Of a stretch of 5,704 bases of DNA, positions 5,689-5,704 are shown in pieces. How positions within the stretch are numbered: position 1 is the first letter of the stretch; every line of letters begins with the position of its first letter. The notes below the pieces were generated by a model, which saw only the letters and a list, made by a program, of their open reading frames with translations, did not search any database and was not told the DNA's origin. Origin of the DNA: an uncultured Clostridia bacterium (GTDB lineage Bacteria; Bacillota; Clostridia; Lachnospirales; Lachnospiraceae); the NCBI GenBank assembly GCA_946614685.1, contig CAMOHF010000088.1, positions 1 to 5,704 on the forward strand. The letters are read 5' to 3'. The translations under genes and the position numbers were made by a program.

Positions 5689-5704
5689 ATACGAAAAGCG
5701 ATAG

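Noticed and set aside
5656..5704. Start of the next gene at ATG 5656
   Set aside because: The frame is open to the window edge for only 16 codons, there is no SD before the ATG, and it begins inside the palindrome region, so I cannot support it as a CDS.

Overview
The window looks like chromosomal DNA from a Gram-positive anaerobe of the class Clostridia, most likely a member of the Lachnospiraceae. This rests on the strong AGGAGG-type ribosome binding sites, the moderate GC content, the GGQC(V)N form of the release-factor loop and the Clostridia-like sequence of HisC. It is an inference from protein flavour, not a database match. Every gene I can support is on the + strand, in two transcription units separated by a clear rho-independent terminator.

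Unit 1 (1 to about 2989) holds the 3' part of prfA (peptide chain release factor 1), then uppP (undecaprenyl-diphosphatase) and hisC (histidinol-phosphate aminotransferase), packed with gaps of 12 and 27 bp. After hisC comes a possible internal promoter and a short chemoreceptor-like coiled-coil reading frame. Its well-placed ATG lies in a different frame from the body, so it is either a decayed fragment, a small gene starting at GTG, or a recoded gene. A GC-rich hairpin with a T run closes the unit.

Unit 2 (about 3048 to 5609) is a sulfur assimilation operon: metY (O-acetylhomoserine sulfhydrylase) and cysK (O-acetylserine sulfhydrylase), closed by a 13-bp perfect terminator stem. Both enzymes use sulfide, one to make homocysteine and the other cysteine. 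The roughly 300-bp region before metY is the most interesting part of the window. It carries a promoter whose -35 box lies inside a 21-bp inverted repeat, a likely operator of the Rrf2/CymR kind. It also carries a previously unannotated 42-codon ORF with a near-perfect Shine-Dalgarno sequence and six cysteine codons. The Cys-Cys codon doublets fall in the 5' arms of two small RNA hairpins. I read this as a candidate cysteine-sensing leader peptide for the operon. In sharp contrast, MetY has no cysteine and no methionine after its start, and CysK has no cysteine.

The last 95 bases hold a good promoter (TTGCCT, 17 bp, TATAAT), a small palindrome and a tandem 8-bp repeat, which probably lead into a gene beyond the window.
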